Below, piece after piece: positions 5,161 to 12,304 of a stretch of 12,628 nt of DNA (position 1 is the stretch's first letter; each line of letters starts with the position of its first letter). The stretch lies in assembly GCA_964648005.1 (NCBI GenBank), contig CAZYKR010000121.1:1-12628 (forward strand), read 5' to 3'. This DNA comes from JAGQTE01 sp964648005. Its GTDB lineage: Bacteria > Actinomycetota > Acidimicrobiia > Acidimicrobiales > Acidimicrobilacustridaceae. Below the pieces are notes generated by a model. That model saw only the letters and a list, made by a program, of their open reading frames with translations, had not been told where the DNA came from and searched no databases. The position numbers and the translations under genes are program-made.

Positions 5161-6396
5161 ATGCCGGGGAAGACCACGCATCCGACCAACCCGAACGTCC
5201 GCCTGACCGACGGCCGCTTCTACGCCGACGGGCCCGAGCCGCACTACGCCTGGTTGCGCGCCAACGCCCCCGTCTACTGGGACGAGACGGGCCAGGTGTG
5301 GGGCATCAGCCGCTACGACGACCTCAAGGCCATCGCCAAGGACCCGCAGACCTTCTGCAACGGCGGAGGCATCCGGCCCGCCACGGGCGCCATGCCGATG
5401 ATGATCGACATGGACGACCCCGAGCACTGGGCGCGGCGCAAGCTGGTCAACCGGGGCTTCACCCCCAAGCGGGTCCGCGAGCAGGAGGACGACGTCCGCC
5501 GTGCCTGCAACCAGATCATCGACGCCGTGTGCGAGCGCGGCTCGTGCGACCTGGTGGCCGACATCGCGGCGTGGCTGCCCATGGTCATGATCGGCGACGC
5601 CCTCGGCGTGGCGCCGGAGGACCGGGGCATGCTGCTGGAGTGGTCCGACGACCTGTTGAAGTCCCAGTCGGGCACGGCGTCCGAGGAGCTGCTGCTCAAG
5701 GCCGCCGAGGTGTTCGGTGCGTACTCGGCCTACGCCCACGGCGTCATCGCCGACCGCCGGGACAACCCCAGCGACGACCTGATGAGCATCCTCGTGCACG
5801 CCGAGGTCGACGGCGACCGCCTGAGCGACGACGCGCTGATCTACGAGTCGCTGCTCATCCTCATCGGCGGCGACGAGACCACCCGCCACGTCATCAGCGA
5901 GGGCGTGTACCAGCTGCTGCTGCACCCCGAGCAGTGGGCGTACCTCGCCGAGGACCCCGGCCGCGTGCCGATGGCCGTCGAGGAGATGCTGCGCTGGGTC
6001 ACACCCATCAAGAACATGGCCCGCACGGCGACGCGTGACGTCACCTTCGGCGGCCAGGAGATCCTCGAGGGCGAGCAGTTGTTGCTGCTGTACGCCTCGG
6101 CGAACCGCGACGAGTCGGTGTTCGACGAGCCCGAGCGCTTCGACGTGACCCGCGACCCGAACGAGCACGTGGCCTTCGGCTTCGGCGCCCACTTCTGCTT
6201 GGGCAACTCGCTGGCCCGGCTCGAGGCGCGGGTCATGGTCGAGACGCTGCTGGAGCGGTTGCCCGACCTGGCGCTCGCCGACGCCGCCGCCGACGTCGAG
6301 TTCCGGCCGGCCAACTTCGTGGTCGGGCCCGAGTCGCTGCCGGTGACCTTCACCCCGTCCGCGCCCACCGGCGCCGGCACCCTCGTCACCGGCTGA
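5161..6396 (+). CDS. Cytochrome P450, CYP142-like (steroid side-chain hydroxylase), 411 aa
   Basis: This is a soluble bacterial P450 expected to hydroxylate a terminal methyl carbon of a sterol side chain using ferredoxin-delivered electrons. It has the I-helix oxygen-activation motif GGDETT (236-241), the ExxR motif in EEMLR (274-278), and the heme loop FGFGAHFCLG with Cys346 as thiolate ligand. Several longer stretches match what I recall of mycobacterial CYP142: PMMIDMDDPEH (79-89), RRKLVNRGFTPKRV, IDAVCERGSCD, LLILIGGDETTRH, RPANFVVGPES. CYP142 oxidises cholest-4-en-3-one at C26/27, so cholesterol or a related steroid is the likely substrate. Start choice: an in-frame GTG at 5125 is possible, but the family N-terminus and the operator-like palindrome at 5138-5151 favour the ATG. 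The SD-like GGAG is only two bases from this ATG, so the start remains slightly uncertain. No ferredoxin gene or other sterol gene lies nearby. Confidence 0.9.
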   Translation: MPGKTTHPTNPNVRLTDGRFYADGPEPHYAWLRANAPVYWDETGQVWGISRYDDLKAIAKDPQTFCNGGGIRPATGAMPMMIDMDDPEHWARRKLVNRGFTPKRVREQEDDVRRACNQIIDAVCERGSCDLVADIAAWLPMVMIGDALGVAPEDRGMLLEWSDDLLKSQSGTASEELLLKAAEVFGAYSAYAHGVIADRRDNPSDDLMSILVHAEVDGDRLSDDALIYESLLILIGGDETTRHVISEGVYQLLLHPEQWAYLAEDPGRVPMAVEEMLRWVTPIKNMARTATRDVTFGGQEILEGEQLLLLYASANRDESVFDEPERFDVTRDPNEHVAFGFGAHFCLGNSLARLEARVMVETLLERLPDLALADAAADVEFRPANFVVGPESLPVTFTPSAPTGAGTLVTG

Positions 6397-6416
6397 CCCG
6401 GACCGCGGTCGGCGGG

Positions 6417-6446
6417 GCCGACACGGCCGACGCCGACACGGCCGAT
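6417..6446. repeat. 15-bp tandem repeat, two copies
   Basis: GCCGACACGGCCGA is repeated at 6417-6430 and 6432-6445 with a 15-bp period, just after the P450 stop, in the gap between the convergent P450 and aminotransferase genes. Confidence 0.75.
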
Positions 6447-6524
6447 GCCCGTCGACGTCGAGTGCGCGTTGAGGCACCAAGACGGTGCCGCACCGCGCAG
6501 TCGACGGCTGCGAAGCGTCCGACC

Positions 6525-6636
6525 ACCGGGTGTCGAGCCGTCAGACGAGCGGTCAGACGAGCGCGGCGAAGCGGGCGAGCACCGGGTGTCGAGCGGTCAG
6601 ACGAGCGGTCAGACGAGCGTGGTGAGGCGGGCGAGC
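6525..6636. repeat. 56-bp tandem duplication over the aminotransferase 3' end
   Basis: Positions 6525-6580 and 6581-6636 are head-to-tail copies with four mismatches. Each copy contains two internal GTCAGACGAGCG units (6540-6551, 6552-6563, 6596-6607, 6608-6619). The right copy holds the last nine codons of the aminotransferase, with the stop at 6609-6611. The left copy is a diverged non-coding duplicate that would read ARFAALV then stop, in another frame. A further degraded fragment may extend left to about 6503. Confidence 0.88.
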
Positions 6637-7781
6637 GCTGCCTCGACGGTGGCGGTCGTGCCGGCGATCGAGAAGCGGACGGAGCGGTGGCCGTCGACGG
6701 GGTCGAAGTCGATACCGGGGGTGACCGCCACGCCCAGCCGGTCCAACCAGTCGGCGCAGAGCGCCTCGGCGTCGGGCAGGCGCCGCTCGGCCAGGTGCTC
6801 GGCGACGTCGACCCACACGTAGAACGCCCCGTCCGCCGGCGCCACGCGGTCGAACCCGAGCGACCCCAGCCCGTCGAGCAGCACGGCCCGGTTGGCGGCG
6901 TAGCGGGCCACGTGGCCGTCGAGCTCGGCCACGGCGTCGGGCGAGAACGCCGCGCACGCCGCCAGCTGCGGCAGCGTCGGCGGCGCCACCGTCAGGTTCT
7001 GCGCCAGGCGCTCGACCGGCGCCACCAGCGCGTCGGGCAGCACCAGCCAGCCGACCCGCCAGCCCGTCATCGAGAAGTACTTGGAGCAGCTCTGCACGAC
7101 GACCGCCTCGTCGCTCGATGCCGCTGCCGTGCGGGCGGGCTCGCCGAAGGTGATGCCGTGGTAGATCTCGTCGGAGATCAGCCGCACGTCGTGAGCGGCA
7201 CACCACCCGGCCAGCGCGTCGAGGCTCGCGGCGTCGAGCATCGTGCCGGTGGGGTTCGACGGCGAGGCCACGACAACGCCTGCCAGTGGGGCTTCGGCAT
7301 GCGCCACCGCCAGCAGGTCGGGGGTCGGTTGGAAGCGCGTCTCGGCCCCGACCGGCAGCTCCACCACCTCGCAGCCGAAGGCGCTGAGCATGTTGCGGTA
7401 GCAGGGGTAGCTCGGCCGGGTCACGGCGACCCGGTCCCCGATGTCGAAGCACGCCAGGAACGCGAGCACGCAGCCCCCGCTGGCGCCGGTGGTCACGACG
7501 ATCCGCGCCGGGTCCACCGTGACGTCATAGCGCGTGGCGTACCAGCGGGCGATGGCAGTTCGCAGCTCGGGCGTGCCGACGGCGTCGGTGTAGTGCAGTC
7601 GATGCGAGCGCAGCGCCGCCTCCGCGGCCGCCAGCACCGGCTCGGGCGCGCCGGTGGCGGGCTGGCCGACCTCGAGGTGCAGCACATCGCCGCCCGCCGC
7701 CTCGCGCTCGCCCGCCCGCCGCATCACTTCCATGACGTAGAACGGGGCGATCCCGGCGCGACGAGCGACCTTGGGCGACAT
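6609..7781 (-). CDS. PLP-dependent class I/II aminotransferase, 390 aa
   Basis: This is a fold-type I aminotransferase that moves an amino group between an amino acid and a 2-oxo acid; the exact substrate is not determined. The marks are a phosphate/pyridine-binding segment TTGASGG (97-103), the SPSNPTGT motif with Asn176, DEIY (204-207) with the cofactor-contacting Asp and Tyr, SCSKYFSMTGWRVGW with Schiff-base Lys234, and Arg369 (RSVRFSIAG) for the substrate carboxylate. Its length is normal for aspartate/aromatic-type enzymes. The ATG at 7779-7781 begins MSPKVARRAGIAPFYVM, a family-like N-terminus. There is no SD, but TAACGT lies seven bases upstream, pointing to a leaderless mRNA. The last codons lie within a 56-bp tandem duplication. 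It diverges from the LLM oxidoreductase; no biosynthetic cluster indicates its pathway. Confidence 0.9.
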   Translation of the reverse strand: MSPKVARRAGIAPFYVMEVMRRAGEREAAGGDVLHLEVGQPATGAPEPVLAAAEAALRSHRLHYTDAVGTPELRTAIARWYATRYDVTVDPARIVVTTGASGGCVLAFLACFDIGDRVAVTRPSYPCYRNMLSAFGCEVVELPVGAETRFQPTPDLLAVAHAEAPLAGVVVASPSNPTGTMLDAASLDALAGWCAAHDVRLISDEIYHGITFGEPARTAAASSDEAVVVQSCSKYFSMTGWRVGWLVLPDALVAPVERLAQNLTVAPPTLPQLAACAAFSPDAVAELDGHVARYAANRAVLLDGLGSLGFDRVAPADGAFYVWVDVAEHLAERRLPDAEALCADWLDRLGVAVTPGIDFDPVDGHRSVRFSIAGTTATVEAALARLTTLV

Positions 7782-7788
7782 CGGCCGC

Positions 7789-7794
7789 ACGTTA
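7789..7794 (-). promoter_or_regulatory. Leaderless-type -10 element for the aminotransferase
   Basis: On the minus strand TAACGT (TAnnnT) ends seven bases before the ATG, with no SD between, so the transcript probably starts at or very near the start codon. No good -35 was seen at normal spacing. Confidence 0.45.
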
Positions 7795-7988
7795 GCGACC
7801 GCCCGCCGGCAACCGGACCGAGATGCGCGTCGGTTCGCTGACGGCTCGACGAAACGGGAACGGCCGCCGGCGAACACGCCAGGACGCGAACCGGCTCGAC
7901 GGCGATAGCGTCACGCCGTTCGCCGCCGGCGGCGGCCACAGAAGGGCGCCGGCACCACGGGCGGCACTTCGCAACAGGGGGACCACCG

Positions 7989-8975
7989 ATGCCGATCGAT
8001 ATGCGCCTGGGTCTGCAGATCCCGAACTTCACCTACCCCGACGTCGCCGACGTCGACCTCTTCGAGGCTGTGGCGGCGCAGGCCGTCGCTGCGGAGGCGT
8101 CCGGGTGGGATGCGGTGTTCGTGATGGACCACTTCTTCCAGCTCCCGATGATCGGCTCGCCCGACGAGCCGATGCTCGAGGCGTACACGACGCTCGCCGC
8201 CCTCGCTGCCCGCACCGAGCGGGTGCTGTTGGGCACGATGGTCGGCGGCGTCACGTACCGGAACCCGGCGATGCTGGCCAAGACCGTCACCACGCTCGAC
8301 GTCATCTCCAAGGGTCGGGCCATCTGGGCCATCGGTGCCGCCTGGTTCGAGCTCGAGCACGACGCCTACGGCTACGAGTTCGGCACGTTCACCGACCGCT
8401 TCCAGAAGCTGGAGGAGGCGGTGCAGATCGTGAAGTCGATGTTCACCGAGCACGCCACGACGTTCGACGGCACGTGGTACCAGACCCGCGACGCGTACAA
8501 CGTGCCCCGGCCCATTCGCCCCGGCGGCCCGCCCGTGCTCATCGGCGGCAGCGGCCCGAAGAAGACGCTGCGGATGGTCGCCCAGTACGCCGACGCCTGC
8601 AACATCAACGGCAGCCCGGACGAGATCCGCAACCACCTGCGCATCCTCGACGAGCACTGCGAGCGCCTCGGCCGCAACCCGCGCGAGATCACCCGCACGA
8701 AGCTCGGCATGGTGTGCATCGACGACAGCGTCGAGGCCGCCGAGGCCCGCATCGCCGCCCGGGTCGGCGCCAGCTCGCTCGACGACCTGCCCGCCGAGCT
8801 CGCCGACCTGGTGCGCAACATGTTCCTCTACGGCGACGCCGACCGGGTCGCCGAGGAGACCTCCGAGCTGCTGGCCGCCGGCCTCGACGGCCTGGTCCTG
8901 TCGGTGCCCATCGACGGCGCCGCCACCGAGGGCATCCACCGCACCGCCGAGGCGCTCCTCCCGCTCTTCGACTAA
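7989..8975 (+). CDS. LLM-class (F420-type) oxidoreductase, 328 aa
   Basis: This is a TIM-barrel enzyme of the luciferase-like monooxygenase superfamily. The N-terminal strand (RLGLQIPNF) and the segment GWDAVFVMDHFFQLP (39-53) fit the actinobacterial F420-dependent branch, as do RVLLGTMVGGVTYRNPAMLAK (78-98), GRAIWAIGAAWFELEHDAYG (109-128), and the phosphate-binding part PPVLIGGSGPKKTLRMVAQYADACN (181-205). These enzymes use the deazaflavin F420 (or FMN) for hydride transfer; the substrate cannot be told from sequence, and FMN use is not excluded. The length is typical. The ATG at 7989 is supported by AGGGGGA at 7976-7982 with six bases of spacing. A TAGCGT (7906-7911) in the 207-bp divergent gap could be its -10. 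The stop is followed almost at once by the toxin-antitoxin promoter, so it is probably a single-gene unit. Confidence 0.9.
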   Translation: MPIDMRLGLQIPNFTYPDVADVDLFEAVAAQAVAAEASGWDAVFVMDHFFQLPMIGSPDEPMLEAYTTLAALAARTERVLLGTMVGGVTYRNPAMLAKTVTTLDVISKGRAIWAIGAAWFELEHDAYGYEFGTFTDRFQKLEEAVQIVKSMFTEHATTFDGTWYQTRDAYNVPRPIRPGGPPVLIGGSGPKKTLRMVAQYADACNINGSPDEIRNHLRILDEHCERLGRNPREITRTKLGMVCIDDSVEAAEARIAARVGASSLDDLPAELADLVRNMFLYGDADRVAEETSELLAAGLDGLVLSVPIDGAATEGIHRTAEALLPLFD

Positions 8976-8978
8976 GGC

Positions 8979-9019
8979 TTGACGAAGGCAGAAATGTACT
9001 GCCATTGTGATGCCATGGC
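8979..9019 (+). promoter_or_regulatory. Toxin-antitoxin promoter and operator candidate
   Basis: TTGACG (8979-8984) is a good -35, and CATTGT (9003-9008, 18-bp spacer) is a weak -10. That would place the start of transcription at or near the antitoxin ATG, which has no SD. TGCCAT occurs at 9000-9005 and 9011-9016, exactly 11 bp apart, and GCCATGGC (9012-9019) is a palindrome across the ATG. Same-face repeats overlapping the promoter are what a ribbon-helix-helix antitoxin would use for autoregulation. The promoter overlaps the end of the LLM gene by nothing but starts three bases after its stop. Confidence 0.5.
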
Positions 9020-9293
9020 GGTCACAAAGGGCGAGCGACTCCAGATCCGGGTGGACCCGGCCGAGAAGCGTCTGCTCGAGCGCGCGGCCGAGGCGTCCCA
9101 CGTATCGGTCTCGGCGTTCGTGCTCCAATCGGCCGCCGCGCAGGCGGTCGACGTGCTCGCAGCGCGTCAGCTGATCGAGCTCAGTCCCGAGGCAGCGGCG
9201 GCATTCAGCGAGGCGCTCGACGCTCCGGCGGAGGTCAACGAGCGACTCGCGTCGGCACTCGAGCGGTCCCGGAAGTTCCGCTGGATTGATTGA
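9015..9293 (+). CDS. DUF1778-family ribbon-helix-helix antitoxin, 92 aa
   Basis: This is a small antitoxin of the TacA/AtaR type. The N-terminal part GERLQIRVDPAEKRLLERAA (6-25) forms the beta-strand and first helix of the ribbon-helix-helix, and SHVSVSAFVLQSAAAQA (28-44) the second helix, which together dimerise and bind operator DNA. The C-terminal part (about 60-92, ending FRWID) is the toxin-binding arm. The length and the ending are typical of DUF1778 antitoxins paired with GNAT toxins. The ATG at 9015 is chosen because the family begins here (MAVTKGERLQIRV); a TTG at 8979 would place the promoter inside the gene. Its last eight bases overlap the toxin gene, indicating translational coupling. 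Expected role: it neutralises the downstream acetyltransferase and represses its own promoter. Confidence 0.9.
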   Translation: MAVTKGERLQIRVDPAEKRLLERAAEASHVSVSAFVLQSAAAQAVDVLAARQLIELSPEAAAAFSEALDAPAEVNERLASALERSRKFRWID

Positions 9294-9807
9294 GCTCCGC
9301 CGCCCCGAGCCCCTCAACCCGAAGCTCCACGACCGGCCCACCTTCGACTCTGGCGCACCCGAGCTCGACGAGTGGCTCCGGAGGTACTCGGCGCAGAACC
9401 GTCGGCGCAACACCGCAGCGACCTGGGTGGTCACCACCACGGACGCAACGGTCGTCGCCCATGTGAGCCTCGCCATGACAAGCATCGACCGTGCAGCCTC
9501 GCCTGCATCGGTAGCCGAGCGCGCCCCCAATCCCGTCCCGGCCCTGTTGATCGGCCGACTCGCCGTCGATCGATCGCACGCCGGGCTCGGCATCGGGACG
9601 GCGCTCGTCGCCCACGTCTTGGCCACCGCCGTCGAGCTCAATGCTCGGGCCGCGTGCCGAGCCGTCATCGTCAGCGCGATCGATCAGGCCGCACGATCGT
9701 GGTGGGAGCGCCTTGGCTTCCACCCGTTCGATCCCGAGGATCCGGGCAATCCCGACCTGTACCTGCTGACCAACGACATCGAGGCCACGCTTCGGGCCCT
9801 CGGCTGA
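9286..9807 (+). CDS. GNAT-family acetyltransferase toxin (TacT/AtaT-like), 173 aa
   Basis: This is the probable toxin of the pair. Known relatives acetylate the amino group of aminoacyl-tRNAs and stop translation. The features are FDSGAPELDEWLRRYSAQN (20-38), the usual F-D/E-C/S-G-x-xx-LDxWL opening, then PVPALLIGRLAVDRSHAGLGIGTAL (84-106), which is the beta4 strand and acetyl-CoA pyrophosphate loop, and ARSWWERLGFHPF (136-148) near the end. Two departures are seen: the Gln/Arg that often starts the acetyl-CoA loop is Ala99, and the Tyr of the family AxxFYxxxGF motif, the general acid in TacT and AtaT, is Trp140. Activity may be reduced or changed. The TTG start at 9286 overlaps the antitoxin by eight bases; GGAAG lies ten bases upstream. 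A 9-bp-stem hairpin follows the stop. Confidence 0.87.
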   Translation: MIELRRPEPLNPKLHDRPTFDSGAPELDEWLRRYSAQNRRRNTAATWVVTTTDATVVAHVSLAMTSIDRAASPASVAERAPNPVPALLIGRLAVDRSHAGLGIGTALVAHVLATAVELNARAACRAVIVSAIDQAARSWWERLGFHPFDPEDPGNPDLYLLTNDIEATLRALG

Positions 9808-9813
9808 CGGTCG

Positions 9814-9846
9814 CCAGCGGCTCATCCGCTCGTCGCAAGCCGCTGG
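9814..9846 (+). terminator. Hairpin after the toxin-antitoxin operon
   Basis: CCAGCGGCT (9814-9822) pairs perfectly with AGCCGCTGG (9838-9846) around a 15-base loop, six bases after the toxin stop codon. There is no U-run. The remaining 110 bp before the lipoprotein start are GC-rich with no gene seen. Confidence 0.45.
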
Positions 9847-9942
9847 AGTCCGTCGGCAACCTCCTCGAATCGCCACCCGCGCGCATCCACCTGCCCTGGT
9901 GTCCGGCGCCGGCGCGGGCTGCTCGCGCTGCGGCGCGTCCCC

Positions 9943-9948
9943 TACCCT
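9943..9948 (+). promoter_or_regulatory. Leaderless-type -10 element for the lipoprotein gene
   Basis: TACCCT (TAnnnT) lies eight bases before the ATG at 9957 with no SD between, the spacing expected for a leaderless transcript. No clear -35 was identified. Confidence 0.4.
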
Positions 9949-9956
9949 TCCGTGCG

Positions 9957-11291
9957 ATGCGCCCGACCGTCCGCCCCACCTCCTCGCCCGCTGCGCGCCT
10001 GCCGTACGGTGCCGCGCGTCGCGGCCACTCCCGTCGTGCGATCGTGATCGGCGCCGTGGCGACGACGGCCCTGCTCGGTGCCGCGTGCAGCGGGCCGTCG
10101 ACCGAGGTCACCGCCGATACCTCACCGACGACCGTCGGCGCGTCGACCAGCGCCGAGGTCTCGACCACCGACACCGCAGCGCCGACGACGTCCGAGTCGA
10201 CGACCACGACGGCGCCGGCCACCACCACGACGCCGCCCCCGCCGCCGAACGTCTACGCCTCGATGGCGACGCCGAACCCGGTGACCGCCGGGCACCGGTT
10301 CTTGGTGTACGTGCCCCACGAGGTGTCGGGGACGACGATGGTCATCGACCCGACCACGCAGCAGGTCGTCAACACCTTCACCACCGGCGCCGAGTCGCAG
10401 CACGTCGTGCCGAGCTGGGACATGACGACGCTCTACGCCATCTCGTCACGTGGCGACCTGGTCACCCCCATCGACCCGGCGACGGGCAACGCCGGCGCCG
10501 CCATCGAGGTCGAGGACCCGTACAACCTGTACTTCACCCCCGACGGCGCCGAGGCGATCATCGTCGAGGAGGGCAACCAGACCCTCACGTTCCGCGACGC
10601 CAAGACGTTCGCCTGGCACTCGGCGGTGCAGGTGCCGTGCCCGGGCCTCAACCACCTCGACTACTCGGCGGACTTCTCGTACTTCATCGCCACGTGCGAG
10701 TTCGAGGGGACGATGATCAAGTTCGACATGGCGTCGCGCCAGATGGTCGGGAAGATGACCATCGACATGACGCCGTCGGGCCAGGTGCCGCGCAACGGGC
10801 ACGCCCAGCCCCAGGACGTGCGGCTGTCGGCCGACGGAGCCATCTTCTACGTCGCCGACCTGCAGAGCGCCGGCGTCTACCTGATCGACGGCACCACGAT
10901 GTCCCAGATCGGCTACGTCCCGACCGGCATCGGCGCCCACGGCCTGTACCCGAGCCGTGACGGCCGCAAGCTCTACGTCGTGAACCGGGGCACGCCCATC
11001 GTCGGCGGCCCGCCCGGGGGGCAGGGCTCCATCTCCGTCATCGACTTCGCCACACGGGCGGTCGAGGTGACGTGGCCGATCCCCGGCGGCGGCAGCCCGG
11101 ACATGGGCAACCTGACGCCCGATGGCACCCAGCTGTGGCTCGGCGGTCGCTACGACGGCGAGATCTATGCCGTCGACACCCGCACCGGCGAGCTGGCGGC
11201 CCGCATCCCCGTCGGCCGCAACCCACACGGCCTCACCGTGTGGCCACAGCCGGGCCGCATGTCGCTGGGGCACACCGGCAACATGCGCTGA
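9957..11291 (+). CDS. Secreted beta-propeller (YVTN/YncE-like) lipoprotein, 444 aa
   Basis: This is an exported, probably lipid-anchored repeat protein. The N-terminus has a basic stretch with SRRAIVIG (26-32), resembling a twin-arginine signal, then a hydrophobic core and ATTALLGAACSG, with Cys44 as the likely lipidation site; Gly at -3 is a weaker than usual lipobox. Residues about 46-98 form a Thr/Ser/Pro-rich cell-wall linker ending in a run of five Pro. From about 99 onward, repeats of about 40-50 residues carry the YVTN-type pattern, for example MVIDPTTQQVVNTFTTG (128-144), LSADGAIFYVADLQSAGVYL (290-309), YPSRDGRKLYVVNRG (331-345), SVIDFATRAVEV, and YAVDTRTGELAARIPVGRNPHG. This fits a seven-bladed propeller, which commonly acts as a binding scaffold; no ligand or enzyme residues can be named. 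There is no partner gene in an operon. It ends convergent with the MDR gene. Confidence 0.85.
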   Translation: MRPTVRPTSSPAARLPYGAARRGHSRRAIVIGAVATTALLGAACSGPSTEVTADTSPTTVGASTSAEVSTTDTAAPTTSESTTTTAPATTTTPPPPPNVYASMATPNPVTAGHRFLVYVPHEVSGTTMVIDPTTQQVVNTFTTGAESQHVVPSWDMTTLYAISSRGDLVTPIDPATGNAGAAIEVEDPYNLYFTPDGAEAIIVEEGNQTLTFRDAKTFAWHSAVQVPCPGLNHLDYSADFSYFIATCEFEGTMIKFDMASRQMVGKMTIDMTPSGQVPRNGHAQPQDVRLSADGAIFYVADLQSAGVYLIDGTTMSQIGYVPTGIGAHGLYPSRDGRKLYVVNRGTPIVGGPPGGQGSISVIDFATRAVEVTWPIPGGGSPDMGNLTPDGTQLWLGGRYDGEIYAVDTRTGELAARIPVGRNPHGLTVWPQPGRMSLGHTGNMR

Positions 11292-11293
11292 CG

Positions 11294-11315
11294 CCCCGCC
11301 GTCACGGCGCCGGGG
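11294..11315. terminator. Hairpin between convergent lipoprotein and MDR genes
   Basis: GCCG (11298-11301) pairs with CGGC (11305-11308) around TCA, and the outer CCCC (11294-11297) can pair with GGGG (11312-11315) across a small bulge. It sits in the 38-bp gap between the convergent stops, so it could serve both genes. There is no T-run. Confidence 0.4.
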
Positions 11316-11329
11316 TCAGGGTGCGTGGT

Positions 11330-12304
11330 TCAGGGGACGAGGACGGCCTTGCCCTGGAGGCGGCGGTTGAGCAGGTCGTCGAGCGCTGTCGCCACGCCAT
11401 CGAGCGGGTAGGCAACGGGCTCCGCCGGGTGCAGCCGACCGGCAGCGACCAGATCGAGCAGCTCGGCCAGCAGCACGGCGTTGTCCTTGGGGAACTGCAT
11501 CTGCCACGCCCCCCAGTCGACGCCGAGCACCGACCGGTTGCGCAGCAGGATCTGGTTCGTCGGCAACCGAGGGATCTCACCGGCGGCGAAGCCGATGACG
11601 AGGTACCGGCCGAACAGCCCGAGTGCTCGCAGCGCAGGCTCGGCGTGCGGTCCGCCCACCGGGTCGAGCACGACGTCGACGCCCGTGCCGCCGGCGAACG
11701 CCCGAGCCTCGTCCTTGAGGTCGGCCGTCGTGTAGTCGATGGTGGCATCGGCGCCGATGGCGGTCGCCGCCGCCAGCTTCTCGGCCGTCGAGGCCGCCGC
11801 CACGACGCGGGCGCCGAGCGCCTTGGCCACGTCGATCGTCGCCAGCCCCACGCCGCCGCCGGCACCGAGCACCAGCACCGCCTCGCCCTCGGCCAGGTGC
11901 GCCCGCTCGCGCAGGGCGAACAGCGCCGTGCAGTAGCTCTGCGTGAACGCCGCCGCCTGCCCCGACGACATCGCATCCGGCACCCGCACCAACTGGAACG
12001 GCGACACCAGCACCTGCGAGGCGTACCCGCCGAGCCCGCACATGGCGAGCACCCGGTCGCCGATCGCCCACCCCTCGACGCCCTCGCCCACGGCGCCGAC
12101 CACGCCGGCCACCTCACTGCCCGGCGTGAAGGGCACCGGCGGTTTGATCTGATAGCTGCCCGAGACGAACAGGGCGTCGACGTAGTTCACGCCGGCGGCC
12201 TCGACGTCGAGGCGCACCTGGCCGGCGCCGGGCTCCAGATCCGGCGCGTCCTCCACGACGAGCACGTCGGGTGGCCCCAGCTCTCGACACAGCACCTGTC
12301 GCAT
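11330..12304 (-). CDS. MDR-superfamily quinone oxidoreductase-like protein, 324 aa
   Basis: This is a zinc-free medium-chain dehydrogenase/reductase of the quinone-oxidoreductase (zeta-crystallin) type, expected to reduce a quinone or an activated enone with NADPH. The N-terminal GroES-like domain holds EAAGVNYVDALFVSGSY (35-51) and PFTPGSEVAGVV (58-69). The Rossmann part opens with VLVLGAGGGVGLATIDVAKA (143-162) and the following strand ARVVAAASTAEKL; GADATIDYTT (184-193) and GGTGVDVVLDPVGG (205-218) are further family hallmarks. No zinc-binding Cys cluster of alcohol dehydrogenases is present. The ATG at 12302-12304 follows GGGGGA by about four bases, and the protein begins MRQVLCRELGPPDVLVVEDA as relatives do; longer in-frame starts add low-complexity sequence. 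It is probably transcribed alone. A 29-bp repeat array lies about 180 bp upstream of its start. Confidence 0.9.
   Translation of the reverse strand: MRQVLCRELGPPDVLVVEDAPDLEPGAGQVRLDVEAAGVNYVDALFVSGSYQIKPPVPFTPGSEVAGVVGAVGEGVEGWAIGDRVLAMCGLGGYASQVLVSPFQLVRVPDAMSSGQAAAFTQSYCTALFALRERAHLAEGEAVLVLGAGGGVGLATIDVAKALGARVVAAASTAEKLAAATAIGADATIDYTTADLKDEARAFAGGTGVDVVLDPVGGPHAEPALRALGLFGRYLVIGFAAGEIPRLPTNQILLRNRSVLGVDWGAWQMQFPKDNAVLLAELLDLVAAGRLHPAEPVAYPLDGVATALDDLLNRRLQGKAVLVP

Noticed and set aside
3286..5206. Long open frames on both strands overlapping the ABC1-like gene
   Set aside because: They are Arg/Gly/Ala-rich shadows; only the 3469-4950 frame shows family motifs and an SD.
7989..9293. An operon joining the LLM oxidoreductase and the toxin-antitoxin genes
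   Set aside because: A good -35 begins three bases after the LLM stop and the antitoxin appears to have its own promoter and operator; read-through is possible but not indicated.
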